In this document: one piece after another, positions 44,224-52,409 of the stretch
Position numbering within the stretch: the stretch's first letter is position 1
Layout of the letters: each line of letters begins with the position of its first letter
From: Aurantimonas endophytica
Lineage (GTDB): Bacteria; Pseudomonadota; Alphaproteobacteria; Rhizobiales; Rhizobiaceae
Direction of reading: 5' to 3'
NCBI RefSeq assembly: GCF_014196845.1
Contig: NZ_JACIEM010000002.1
Coordinates: 62,001-126,000, forward strand
DNA length: 64,000 nt
Program-made: the position numbers and the translations under genes
Notes under the pieces: model-generated
What the model saw: only the letters and a program-made list of their open reading frames with translations
Told to the model about the DNA's origin: nothing
Databases searched by the model: none

Positions 44224-44973
44224 ATGCATTCCTCCACCACGACCAGACCGGCGATCGTCGCCCATCGGGGATTTTCGGCCGCGCATCGCGAGAATTCGCC
44301 CGATGCCTGGCGGGCCGCGCACGAAGCCGGCGCCGACGTCATCGAGGCCGACATCCGCATGACTTGTGACGGGACGCTCGTCTGCTGCCACGACGCCGAT
44401 CTCAGGCGACTTGCGGGCCGTCATGAAACGATCGCGGATATCGACGCGGCAGACCTTGCCGCCGTGACCGTCGAAGGCTCAGCCGCGGCGCCGCCTTTGG
44501 CGCTGCTCTTCAGCGTCCTGCCGGCCGCGCAGGCGATCCTCTTCGACGTCAAGGACGAGCGGCCGGAAGTGCTCGACCGCCTCGCCGCGGCAGCGAGTGC
44601 CAGCGGTCGTGACACACTTTTCTTCGGTCTCCACGACATCGCCTCGGTGCGCCATGTCAGGGCCCGGACGAGCGCCACCATACTGGGCCTCTTGAAGGAG
44701 CCTGACGAGGAAGAGGCGTTCTTCGCGGCCGGCGGCACCATCCTGCGGCTGTGGGAGTGCGACGCGATCCCGGAACGCCTCCGTGCCGTCAAGGGCCGGA
44801 ACCGCCGGGTCTGGGTCACCACGGGTCATCATCAGACCGGCCGCGACGTCGGCGATTTTGCACCAGAAGTGCTGCGCCGCATGGCCGCCGACGGCGCTGC
44901 CGGCTTCCTCGTCAACGATCCCGTCGCAGCGCGCGAGGCGCTTGCCGGCCTTCACTCGGAGCCAAGCGCATGA
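44224..44973 (+). CDS. Glycerophosphodiester phosphodiesterase (GDPD family)
   Basis: A 249-residue cytoplasmic GDPD: VAHRGFSAAHRENSPDAWRA (catalytic His and first metal ligands), GADVIEADIRMTCDGTLVCC (Glu-Asp) and HDADLRRLAG (second catalytic His). It hydrolyses glycerophosphodiesters to glycerol 3-phosphate and an alcohol. No signal peptide, so it acts after import. It sits inside the ABC operon between the ATPases and the permeases. Confidence 0.9.
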   Translation: MHSSTTTRPAIVAHRGFSAAHRENSPDAWRAAHEAGADVIEADIRMTCDGTLVCCHDADLRRLAGRHETIADIDAADLAAVTVEGSAAAPPLALLFSVLPAAQAILFDVKDERPEVLDRLAAAASASGRDTLFFGLHDIASVRHVRARTSATILGLLKEPDEEEAFFAAGGTILRLWECDAIPERLRAVKGRNRRVWVTTGHHQTGRDVGDFAPEVLRRMAADGAAGFLVNDPVAAREALAGLHSEPSA

Positions 44974-46397
44974 GCCAGGGCTCAACTCTCCTCGTCTGCT
45001 TCGACGGACTGCGGCGCGACCGTGCCACGGCCGAGCGCATGCCGAATCTTGCCCGCTTCATGGCCGGCGGCGTCGACATGATCAATTCGCGCAGCGTCTT
45101 TCCGAGCGAAACCCGCGTCGCCTCGACCAGCACCGTCACCGGCTGCGCGCCGGGCGAGCACGGGCTCGTCGCCAACCAGTTCATCAATCCCGCCGTCCTT
45201 GCGGACGGCCTCTTCAACACGGCAAAACGCGACAATCTGCTGCGCGCCGACGCGCTCGGCGTCCTCGTCGACCGCGAGAGCCTCGGCCAGCGTCTGGCGC
45301 GTGCCGGCAGGCGCTTCGCCGTCGTCAGCACCGCAACGCCCGGCGCGACCTTCATGATGAGCTACGGCGCAGGCAGTCTCGGCCAGCCGGTGTTCTCGGT
45401 GCACGCGGGGGTCGGCACCCCTGAGGTCATGAGGCAGGCCGAGGAGCGGTTCGGCGCGATCCCGGAAGGCGCGACGCCCAACACGGCGCGGATCGACTAC
45501 GCGACGCGGGTCCTGACCGATCTCGTCTATCCGACTCACGGGCCCGATCTCGCGGTCTTCTGGATGTCCGATCCGGACATCACTTCGCACCGCTTTGGCA
45601 TAGACGGCCCGGAGACAGTCACCGCGCAGCGCGGCTGCGATGACGCCTTCGGGCGCATCCTGGATTGGTGGCAGGCCGGCGACGGACCGGAGAACATCAT
45701 GGTCATGTCCGACCATGGGCAGATCACCGGCGCAGGCCGCGTCGATCTCAAGGCAGCCCTGCCCGACCATGCGGACTATCTGGCGCCCGGCTATTTCTCC
45801 GGCCTGTATCTCCCGAAGCCCTCCCGCGAGACGATCGCGAAGAACGTCGGGGAACTGGCGGCCGAACCCTGGTGCGGCCTCGTCTTCGTCAACCTTCCCG
45901 GCGAACCCCATGCCACCGTGCCGGGTGCGATTGCGGCCTCGGCCATGGGCGGCGGCCATCCGCGCTCGGCGCCCGTCTCCTTCACGCTTCGCGCGTCGGC
46001 GGGCCTGATACCCGGCTCGGCGGAAACCTGCCTTTTCGTCGGTGGCATCGAACCCGGCGGCGGCATGCATGGCGGCCTTACCCGGGGCGAACTCTCGACC
46101 GTTCTGGCCGCGGCCGGGCCGGCGTTCCGACGTGACGAGCAATCGGCGACCCCCTGCTGGCTGCCCGACGTCGCGCCGACGCTCCTGACGGTCCTCGGCC
46201 TCGCCACCGAGGGGACCGGCGGCCGGATCCTGAGCGAGGTTCTGGCAGACCGCGACGGCGAGCCGGCGTGCGTCGAGCGGCGCACCCTCACGGCCTCGGT
46301 CGGTAGCCATGAACAGACCGTCGAGCAGTGGCTCGTCGACGGCCGGGCGATCACCGATTTCGGCTGGTCGCAGGGACCCGGAGACCTGATGCAATGA
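44970..46397 (+). CDS. Alkaline-phosphatase-fold nucleotide pyrophosphatase/phosphodiesterase
   Basis: A 475-residue member of the type I phosphodiesterase (NPP) family: LLVCFDGLRRD (metal Asp), FPSETRVASTSTVTGCAPGEHG (nucleophile Thr/Ser region), FWMSDPDITSHRFG and VMSDHGQITGAG (metal Asp-His pairs). No export signal, so likely cytoplasmic. It overlaps the GDPD gene by ATGA. Possible substrates are phosphodiesters, phosphonate esters or nucleotides; with GDPD it suggests staged cleavage of an imported phospho compound. Confidence 0.85.
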   Translation: MSQGSTLLVCFDGLRRDRATAERMPNLARFMAGGVDMINSRSVFPSETRVASTSTVTGCAPGEHGLVANQFINPAVLADGLFNTAKRDNLLRADALGVLVDRESLGQRLARAGRRFAVVSTATPGATFMMSYGAGSLGQPVFSVHAGVGTPEVMRQAEERFGAIPEGATPNTARIDYATRVLTDLVYPTHGPDLAVFWMSDPDITSHRFGIDGPETVTAQRGCDDAFGRILDWWQAGDGPENIMVMSDHGQITGAGRVDLKAALPDHADYLAPGYFSGLYLPKPSRETIAKNVGELAAEPWCGLVFVNLPGEPHATVPGAIAASAMGGGHPRSAPVSFTLRASAGLIPGSAETCLFVGGIEPGGGMHGGLTRGELSTVLAAAGPAFRRDEQSATPCWLPDVAPTLLTVLGLATEGTGGRILSEVLADRDGEPACVERRTLTASVGSHEQTVEQWLVDGRAITDFGWSQGPGDLMQ

Positions 46398-47332
46398 GTA
46401 TGCGTTTCCTACTGACGAAACTGCTGCGTGCGTTCCTGACGCTCGTTCTCGCCGTCACCTTCGTCTTCGTCGTGCTTCGCATGTCCGGCGATCCGGTGAC
46501 GCAGATGCTTCCCGACGACACGCCGGCCGCCGTCATTGCGGAGTACCGCGCGATGTGGGGGCTCGACCGTCCGCTGCCGGAGCAATATCTGCGCTATATC
46601 GGGGGCATCGCCCAAGGCGATTTCGGCTTTTCCTTCCGCGATGACCGGCCGGCCCTCGATGTCGTCCTGGAGCGCCTGCCCCTGACGCTCCAGCTGGGCC
46701 TCACGGCGCTCGGCCTGACGCTTCTCCTCGGGCTGGGCGCTGGCATCCTGGCGGCGCTGAACCGCGGCACGACGGTCGATCACGCCACCATGGCCTTCAC
46801 CATCCTGGGGCATTCGATGCCGAACTTCTTCCTCGGCATCCTGATGATCCTGCTCTTCGCGATGACCTGGCGGGTCCTGCCGAGCTCGGGTGCCGGCAGC
46901 TTCGAGCACCTGATCATGCCGGCGGTGACGCTCGGCACGAGCTACGCCGCCACGGTCGGACGCTTCACCCGCTCCTCGCTGCTGGAAGTCCTGCACCAGC
47001 CCTTCATGCGCACGGCCAGGGCCAAGGGCGTTCCGTTCCGGCGCCGGATCCTGAACCACGCACTGCCGAACGCCGGCATCCCCATCGTCACCGTCGTCGG
47101 TCTTCGCGTCGGCGCGCTGATCGGGGGCGCCGTGGTTGTCGAACCGGTCTTCGCGTGGCCCGGCGTCGGCCAGCTTCTCGTCAATGCCGTGGCCTTCCGC
47201 GATCTCGCCGTCGTCCAGACGGTCGTGCTGCTGATCGCCTTCACCATGATTGCCATGAACTTCCTGGTCGACATCCTCTATGGCTGGCTCGATCCGCGCA
47301 TCGGCGTCGGCCGGCGCGAGGCGCGGGCATGA
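46394..47332 (+). CDS. DppB-type ABC transporter permease
   Basis: A 312-residue permease with an N-terminal segment, the long periplasmic loop (MWGLDRPLPEQYLRYIGGIA) and five further hydrophobic segments, ending in FLVDILYGWLDPRI as in DppB. The EAA loop is RTARAKGVPFRRRILNHALP. ATGA overlaps on both sides. Confidence 0.92.
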   Translation: MSMRFLLTKLLRAFLTLVLAVTFVFVVLRMSGDPVTQMLPDDTPAAVIAEYRAMWGLDRPLPEQYLRYIGGIAQGDFGFSFRDDRPALDVVLERLPLTLQLGLTALGLTLLLGLGAGILAALNRGTTVDHATMAFTILGHSMPNFFLGILMILLFAMTWRVLPSSGAGSFEHLIMPAVTLGTSYAATVGRFTRSSLLEVLHQPFMRTARAKGVPFRRRILNHALPNAGIPIVTVVGLRVGALIGGAVVVEPVFAWPGVGQLLVNAVAFRDLAVVQTVVLLIAFTMIAMNFLVDILYGWLDPRIGVGRREARA

Positions 47333-48222
47333 GTGCCGTCACCGATCCCGTCACGCCGAAGGCCGGGACCAGGGCACGGCCTCGCCGGCGCCGACTGCCG
47401 ATCGTCGTCTGCCTGTGCGGCGCCTGGCTCTTCCTCGTCCTCGTCCTTTCCCTCGGCGCGGACCTGTTCGCGCCTTACGGCTATGCCGAGCAGAGCCTCC
47501 TCAATCGGCTGAAGCCGCCGGCCTTCCTTGGCGGCGACCCAGCCTATCTCCTCGGCACCGACGGGCTCGGCCGCGACGTCTTCTCGCGGCTCCTCTACGC
47601 CATGCGCACCAGCGTGCTCATCGCGTTCTGCGGCACGCTGATCGGCTCCGTGGTGGGCACGATCCTCGGGTTCCTCGCCGCCCATTTCCGCGGCTGGTTC
47701 GAGGAACTCGTCATGCTCCTGGTGGATTTCCAGGCGTCGATGCCGTTCCTGATCATCGCGCTGGCGATCCTCGCCTTCTTCGGCAACAGTTTCGAACTGT
47801 TCCTCCTCGTGGTCGGCCTCTATGGGTGGGAGGTCTATGCGCGGCTGACGCGCGGGCTGGTCCTGCAGGCCAATGCGCAGGGCTACGCCTTCGCCATCCG
47901 CACCCTCGGCGTCCACCCGTTCCGCATCTACGTGCGCCACGTGCTGCCGAACATTCTCAGCGTTCTCGTGGTGCAGGTGACGCTGAACTTTCCCGAGATC
48001 ATCCTTCTGGAAACCTCGCTGAGCTTTCTCGGGCTCGGCGTCCAACCACCGCAGACCAGCCTCGGCCTGATGCTCGGCGAAGGGCGGAACTACATCGCGA
48101 CGGCCTGGTGGATGGCGATCCCGGCCGGGGTCGTGATCTTCCTGACGACGCTATCGGTCAGCCTCCTCGGCGACTGGCTGCGCGACCGCCTCGATCCGAC
48201 ACTGCGGATTGCAGATGCGTGA
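47329..48222 (+). CDS. DppC-type ABC transporter permease
   Basis: A 297-residue permease: LLGTDGLGRDVFSRLLYAMR (DppC signature), EAA loop and the closing LLGDWLRDRLDPTLR. It is the last gene of the seven-gene operon. An RNase HI remnant begins directly after its stop, so the 3' boundary of the operon is also a recombination junction. Confidence 0.92.
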   Translation: MSAVTDPVTPKAGTRARPRRRRLPIVVCLCGAWLFLVLVLSLGADLFAPYGYAEQSLLNRLKPPAFLGGDPAYLLGTDGLGRDVFSRLLYAMRTSVLIAFCGTLIGSVVGTILGFLAAHFRGWFEELVMLLVDFQASMPFLIIALAILAFFGNSFELFLLVVGLYGWEVYARLTRGLVLQANAQGYAFAIRTLGVHPFRIYVRHVLPNILSVLVVQVTLNFPEIILLETSLSFLGLGVQPPQTSLGLMLGEGRNYIATAWWMAIPAGVVIFLTTLSVSLLGDWLRDRLDPTLRIADA

Positions 48223-48388
48223 AGGCGGTCGCGAACGTGGACCTATGGCAGGAGCTTGACGACCTTGAGGGCACCCGGCCGGTTGTTTGGAAGTGGACCG
48301 GGGACACGTCGGGACTGCCTTGAATGAGGAAACCGACCGGCTGGCGAATGAAGAAGCACGGAGGTGGGCGGCGGCGCTCGCGGCCTAA
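48223..48388 (+). pseudogene. rnhA: 3' remnant of a ribonuclease HI gene
   Basis: Codons from 48223 read KAVANVDLWQELDDLEGTRP and VVWKWTGDTSGLP, then with a one-base shift near 48320 LNEETDRLANEEARRWAAAL to TAA. This aligns with the end of RNase HI (KPVKNVDLWQRLD, WKWVKGHAGHP, NERCDELA). The conserved His of GHAGHP is lost and the 5' two thirds are absent. It is a decayed fragment fused to the end of the ABC operon. Confidence 0.78.
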
Positions 48389-49155
48389 AGCTCCTCGCTC
48401 CTCGCCCGCCACGTCTCGACAAGAAATGTGGACATGGCGCCGGCCAAGTTCACGACTAGCGCAGCGTGGCGCGGCAGGGGGCGAACCGGCTTCCGGCCTT
48501 GCCCGTGGGCGTCCCCTATCCGGTTCCTGATCGTCGCGAGACTATTCACGACCTGCTGACAATTGCCGAGGATCGTCCTGAACGTCTCCTCCGTGTGCTC
48601 TTAGGGCGCAAGGTTCAGAGCCTCCGCAGTCATCCGATAAAGCTCCGGCAGGTCCTCACTGTCGGCTTAAGGCACCCCTGCCTCGTCCAGTATGCGCTTG
48701 CAGACGGTCTCCAGGAGGCTCCTCGCCGCAGTCACGGCGCCCTCTGGATCTTGTGTGCGGCGATCGAGCGCCTTGGCCCAAGCCCGATGGACGCCCTCCG
48801 GATCGAAAGAAGCTAGCGTTTCCGCGACATGCTCGTCCGCTGGCGCGACTGCGGCGTCCTCAAGACGGTCCAAGAGGGGGCCGAAGCTCTTCCAAATATG
48901 CTCCCGCCTCGGCTGCCAGCTTGGGCTGAGACGCTGGAGGTCCCCTCTGACTGCCATCGGGTGCCGGTTTGTCCGGACTAAGTCGGGCAGTAGGTCCTTT
49001 GTCCGTGGATCGTTCATAAGCTCGCGTCGGAGGAGGGCGTAAGCCTCTTCCGACATTGCGCCGTCCGTCGCCTGAGCCACGATGCCGTTCTGAAGGTAGC
49101 GGACACGGTCCAGAAGTGACTCCGGAAGGTCGTCCATCTCTTCCGAAGCGTTCAT
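48385..49155 (-). pseudogene. Abortive-infection family (Abi_C) gene with two in-frame stops
   Basis: Reading leftward from ATG 49155, one frame of 257 codons has family-like protein sequence throughout but contains TAA at 48667-48669 and again at 48601-48603. Segments: SEEAYALLRRELMNDPRTKD, AVTAARSLLETVCKRILDEA, then SEDLPELYRMTAEALNLAP, EHTEETFRTILGN and IRNRIGDAHGQGRKPVRPLP. The last pieces are the Abi_C C-terminal domain of abortive infection family proteins (phage defence). No frameshift is needed, only two stop mutations. As written, only a 162-residue N-terminal product is made. Confidence 0.78.
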
Positions 49156-49306
49156 TCCGTCCCCCGACTCGTCCAGCGCCTACTCTCGCCAGACGGAAGT
49201 GAACCGCAAGCCCCTCTGAAAATTGGTCGGAGATGTTGGTCGGAATGCTTTCGCCAGAGAAGTGGAAGAGAAAGCAAATTCAGTGGCTTGGCGGTCCTGG
49301 CAGGGA

Positions 49307-49342
49307 ATGGCGGAGGGAGAGGGACTCACCTCGAACCTTCTC
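49307..49342 (+). repeat. 36-bp dispersed direct repeat, right copy
   Basis: Direct counterpart of 40498-40533 (32 of 36 identical). Here it continues without a gap into the duplicated IclR-gene tail, so this copy arrived with that duplication. The two copies bracket the phosphodiester ABC operon and the defence/rnhA remnants. Confidence 0.6.
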
Positions 49343-49365
49343 CAATTCGCTGGAGCGGTATCGCC

Positions 49366-49713
49366 TCACGGATCCGGTTCCGTTCCCGAGGCGATGCCGG
49401 CCGTCTCGTAGGGCCCCCCGAGCTGGGCCGACAGTTCCCGCCCCTCATCCAGCAGCGAAATCTGGATCCGGCTGACGAGTTCGGGTGAAACGGCTGACGG
49501 GACGGAGCCGGCGAGCGCGCCCCGCAGGGCGATTTCGCCCCGGCGCCATCCGAAGATCGACACTGCCGCGGCCGCGATTCCGGGATCACGTTCGCCAAAC
49601 GAAAAGAGACGAAGCGCCATGCTCAGTCCGGGCGTGGCAGGGGTTTTCCCGTCGCCCCGGTTGAACCGCGTCAGGACGTGCCCGGCCGCGCCCATGGCCA
49701 GGGGACGCCGCTG
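49366..49713 (-). pseudogene. Duplicated 3' part of the IclR regulator gene
   Basis: About 113 leftward codons (PLAMGAAGHVLTRFNRGDGK to GGPYETAGIASGTEPDP) match the end of the IclR gene at 18544 very closely, including downstream flanking DNA. The helix-turn-helix half is absent. At 49713 the similarity stops and the 3' end of the GntR gene begins 11 bases later, so the frame runs into unrelated sequence. Not functional. Confidence 0.82.
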
Positions 49714-49723
49714 GAATGACGCG

Positions 49724-50410
49724 CTACTCCGCCGCCACGCGCTTGTCTTTACGGTCGGAAAGAGCCTGCTTCGTTGCGTCCATGGCCGCTGCGACATGCG
49801 CCTCTGTCAATCGTCGCGCTTCCTGGGCGTCTCCCTTCCGCACCGCCTCCACGATGGCAGACAATTCGCCCACCATCCGGCCCGCTCGCCCTGGCTCCGA
49901 CAGGGATGTGCCCCGCAGGAGCCGGATCTGTCCGTGAATGTTACGGAGCATTGCTTGAAGTACGGGGTTGCCTGAACCCGCCGAGAGGATCGCATAGAAG
50001 CGGTTCTTCGCCTCCAGAAGCCGCTCGGCCTCGTTCGCCTCGAACGCCGCTTTGAGGTCGCTGACAGCCCGGTAGAGCATCTCGCGATCGTCGGCCGTGG
50101 CATTGGCGACGAAGAGAAGGGCGGACAACCCTTCGAGCTCCTTTCGGACGGTGTAGATGTGGCCCGCCTCCTCCGGAGACAGGGATGTCACTTCGATCCC
50201 GCCTCTGGGCAATGCCCGGACCAGACCTTCGGACTGTAGCGAGCGTAGCGCCTCACGAACGAGGGGCCGACTGACATCCAGCGCCTCGCACACCGTCCGC
50301 TCCACGATGCGGTCACCCGGCCGCAGGTTCCCGATCTCGATCTCCGAGCGAAGGTAGACCTCGACCTGCCCGCGAACTGGCGCAGGATTGCGCTGAATGG
50401 CGGTCACCAT
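49724..50410 (-). CDS. GntR-family regulator (FCD domain)
   Basis: A 228-residue FadR-type GntR protein: winged helix at about residues 12-75 (IVERTVCEALDVSRPLVREA) and FCD domain from about 85. It is divergent from the ABC permease gene at 50550, with a matching GntR operator in between, so it most likely represses that operon and itself. Its last ~50 codons also occur as an isolated remnant at 30760-30918. Confidence 0.87.
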   Translation of the reverse strand: MVTAIQRNPAPVRGQVEVYLRSEIEIGNLRPGDRIVERTVCEALDVSRPLVREALRSLQSEGLVRALPRGGIEVTSLSPEEAGHIYTVRKELEGLSALLFVANATADDREMLYRAVSDLKAAFEANEAERLLEAKNRFYAILSAGSGNPVLQAMLRNIHGQIRLLRGTSLSEPGRAGRMVGELSAIVEAVRKGDAQEARRLTEAHVAAAMDATKQALSDRKDKRVAAE

Positions 50411-50457
50411 GCCTCCTGAATGTTCATTGACGCTCCAATTTGATAGCTGATGTCATG

Positions 50458-50468
50458 TTGTCTGACAA
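50458..50468. promoter_or_regulatory. GntR (FadR-type) operator
   Basis: TTGTCTGACAA is a perfect 5-bp dyad about one central base and fits the TNGTNNNACNA pattern of FadR-subfamily operators. It lies 48 bases before the GntR start and 82 bases before the divergent ABC operon. A possible promoter for the latter, TTGACT at 50473 and CATGAT 16 bases on, begins just downstream. Confidence 0.65.
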
Positions 50469-50549
50469 ACTGTTTGACTTGCGGAAATTGGTGGTCATGA
50501 TCTCTTCACGCACCTCATATGACCGTCAGCCGACAGGAGTCTTCGCCCG

Positions 50550-51356
50550 GTGAGCCAGTCCGAAACTGCCGTAGCAGCGAAATCCACCACCCGGACCACA
50601 CCGCCTGCCAAGCCCCTCGTCAGCCGGGATAATTGGATCAGGATAATCACGGCCGTCGTCCTGATCGGATCCTGGGAGTTCTTCGGACGCAATGCCAACC
50701 CACTTCTCGTCGCGCTGCCGTCGCAGGTTCTGATGGCGACCTGGGAAATGCTCCTGACCGGCGAGCTTATCGAGGCGACCATCGAAAGCCTTTCTGTCTT
50801 TGCGGCCGGATTCCTGATTTCACTGGTGCTCGGCATGGCCATCGGCATCCTGATGGGCACCAGTCGAACCGCCGAAGTCGCGCTCGACCCTTATGTCAAT
50901 GCGCTCTATTCGATGCCCCTCATCGCACTGGTCCCGATCCTGATGCTGTGGGTCGGCGTCGGCTTCACCTCCAAGGTGATCATCGTCGTCATGTTCGCGA
51001 TCTTCCCGGTGATCATCAACACGCTCGCCGGGGTGCGCAATGTGGAGAAGAGCTATCTCGACATCGGCGTTGCGTTCGGTGCGACCCGCTGGATGACTTT
51101 CACGGGCATCGTGATGCCTTCCGCCGTTCCTTACATCGCATCCGGCACGCGGCTCGCGGTTAGCCGCGGCATCATCGCAATGATCGTTGCAGAGTTCCTG
51201 ACGTCGATCGCCGGTCTGGGTGGACTCATCATCAACTATTCGAACCAGTTCCAGACCGCCAAGGCCTTTGTGCCGGTCTTTATCCTCGCCATCCTCGGCA
51301 ATCTGCTGACCCACGCCGTCAAGCTCGCCGAGGATCGCATGGGTGCCTGGCGATAG
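50550..51356 (+). CDS. NitT/TauT-type ABC transporter permease
   Basis: A 268-residue inner-membrane permease with six hydrophobic segments and EAA loop (VEKSYLDIGVAFGATRWMTF). GTG 50550 is the start, with GGAG about 11 bases upstream. First gene of a rightward operon: permease, binding protein, ATPase, hydrolase, cyclodeaminase-like enzyme. Confidence 0.9.
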   Translation: MSQSETAVAAKSTTRTTPPAKPLVSRDNWIRIITAVVLIGSWEFFGRNANPLLVALPSQVLMATWEMLLTGELIEATIESLSVFAAGFLISLVLGMAIGILMGTSRTAEVALDPYVNALYSMPLIALVPILMLWVGVGFTSKVIIVVMFAIFPVIINTLAGVRNVEKSYLDIGVAFGATRWMTFTGIVMPSAVPYIASGTRLAVSRGIIAMIVAEFLTSIAGLGGLIINYSNQFQTAKAFVPVFILAILGNLLTHAVKLAEDRMGAWR

Positions 51357-51390
51357 CCGATCCCGACAATTCGCAACGAAAGGAAAGCCC

Positions 51391-52383
51391 ATGAAATCGA
51401 TCCTCAAGACCAGCCTTCTCGCCTTTGCCCTGGCGACGGCCCCGGTGACGGCGGCCCTGTCCGCCGACACGATCAAGGTGGCGCTCCCGGCAAAGATGTT
51501 TCTGAACGTCGTCGAGTTCGTTGCGCAGGAAAAGGGCTTCTACGAAGCGGAGGATCTCGAGGTCGAGTTCACCCATATCGCAGACAGCTCGATTCCCGTC
51601 CGGACGCTGATCGCCGGAGACATGGACATCATTCAGGCCGGGATGGCCGAGACGCTCGTCGCGATCGGTCGCGGCGCCGAACTGAAGACAGTCGGCGGCA
51701 TCCATAACGGGCTGCATTATGCGTTCTGGACGCGACCGGATGCCGGCATCGAGTCGATCGCTGATCTGCCTGGCAAGAACGTTGCAATCTCGAGCCCGGG
51801 ATCCCTGCCGCACGTCGTGACGCTGGCGCTCCTGCACAAGGAAGGCGTTCCGCAGTCGGAGATCGACAAGATCAACTGGGTGTCGATCCAGGGGTCCAGC
51901 GGACGTGTAAACGGAGTCATTGCCGGCGCCGTCGACGCAACGGTCGCCTCCTATTCGCCTGAGGTTGAGCGCAGCGGTAACGCCAGCATTCTCGAAATCG
52001 TCGGGCCCGAGCTTCCGGACTACGTGATGATCCCGTTCGATACGACGAATCGGATGATCGAAGAGCGTCGCGATGTCCTGAAGCGCTTCATCAAGGCGCA
52101 GCTTCTCGCGACCCGTTTCGTCCTGGAGAACAAGGACGAGACGCTCGCCGTCGCCAAAGGCCACTTTGACTACTCGGACGAGGATCTCGACGCGTTCTAT
52201 CAGTTCTACATCGACGGACGCATCTGGAATCCCAACGGCACCATTGCCCCGGAAGCGGCCGAGTACATGCAGGAGCTGAACGTCGAGTCAGGCCTGCAAG
52301 ACGAGGTGCTGCCGGTCGAGGAGGTCCTCGACACCTCGATCGTCGAGGAAGTCATCGCGGAAATCGGTACCTACGAGAAATAG
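51391..52383 (+). CDS. NitT/TauT-type ABC transporter substrate-binding protein
   Basis: A 330-residue binding protein with signal peptide (KTSLLAFALATAPVTAALSA) and NMT1-like mature part (KMFLNVVEFVAQEKGFYEAE, LIAGDMDIIQAGMAETLVAI, LPGKNVAISSPGSLPHVVTL). Start ATG 51391 with AAAGGAAAG upstream. Ligand unknown; the downstream enzymes suggest an N-formyl, ureido or amino acid-related compound. Confidence 0.88.
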   Translation: MKSILKTSLLAFALATAPVTAALSADTIKVALPAKMFLNVVEFVAQEKGFYEAEDLEVEFTHIADSSIPVRTLIAGDMDIIQAGMAETLVAIGRGAELKTVGGIHNGLHYAFWTRPDAGIESIADLPGKNVAISSPGSLPHVVTLALLHKEGVPQSEIDKINWVSIQGSSGRVNGVIAGAVDATVASYSPEVERSGNASILEIVGPELPDYVMIPFDTTNRMIEERRDVLKRFIKAQLLATRFVLENKDETLAVAKGHFDYSDEDLDAFYQFYIDGRIWNPNGTIAPEAAEYMQELNVESGLQDEVLPVEEVLDTSIVEEVIAEIGTYEK

Positions 52384-52409
52384 GCGAGCTAACAGGCAGG
52401 GAGCCCGTG

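Noticed and set aside
48223-48530. A small gene after the ABC operon on the plus strand (from 48324)
   Set aside because: Its frame is not the one with RNase HI similarity, and its later part is antisense to the abortive-infection sequence.
49296-49345. A serine tRNA gene on the minus strand
   Set aside because: Only the last ~17 bases plus CCA look right. The T arm is interrupted and no anticodon, D arm or acceptor partner can be folded upstream, so no tRNA is annotated.
49366-49797. A functional 143-residue protein spanning the IclR duplicate and the GntR end
   Set aside because: The first ~30 codons are antisense-frame GntR 3' sequence joined by chance to an IclR effector-domain fragment; no start signal or DNA-binding domain exists.
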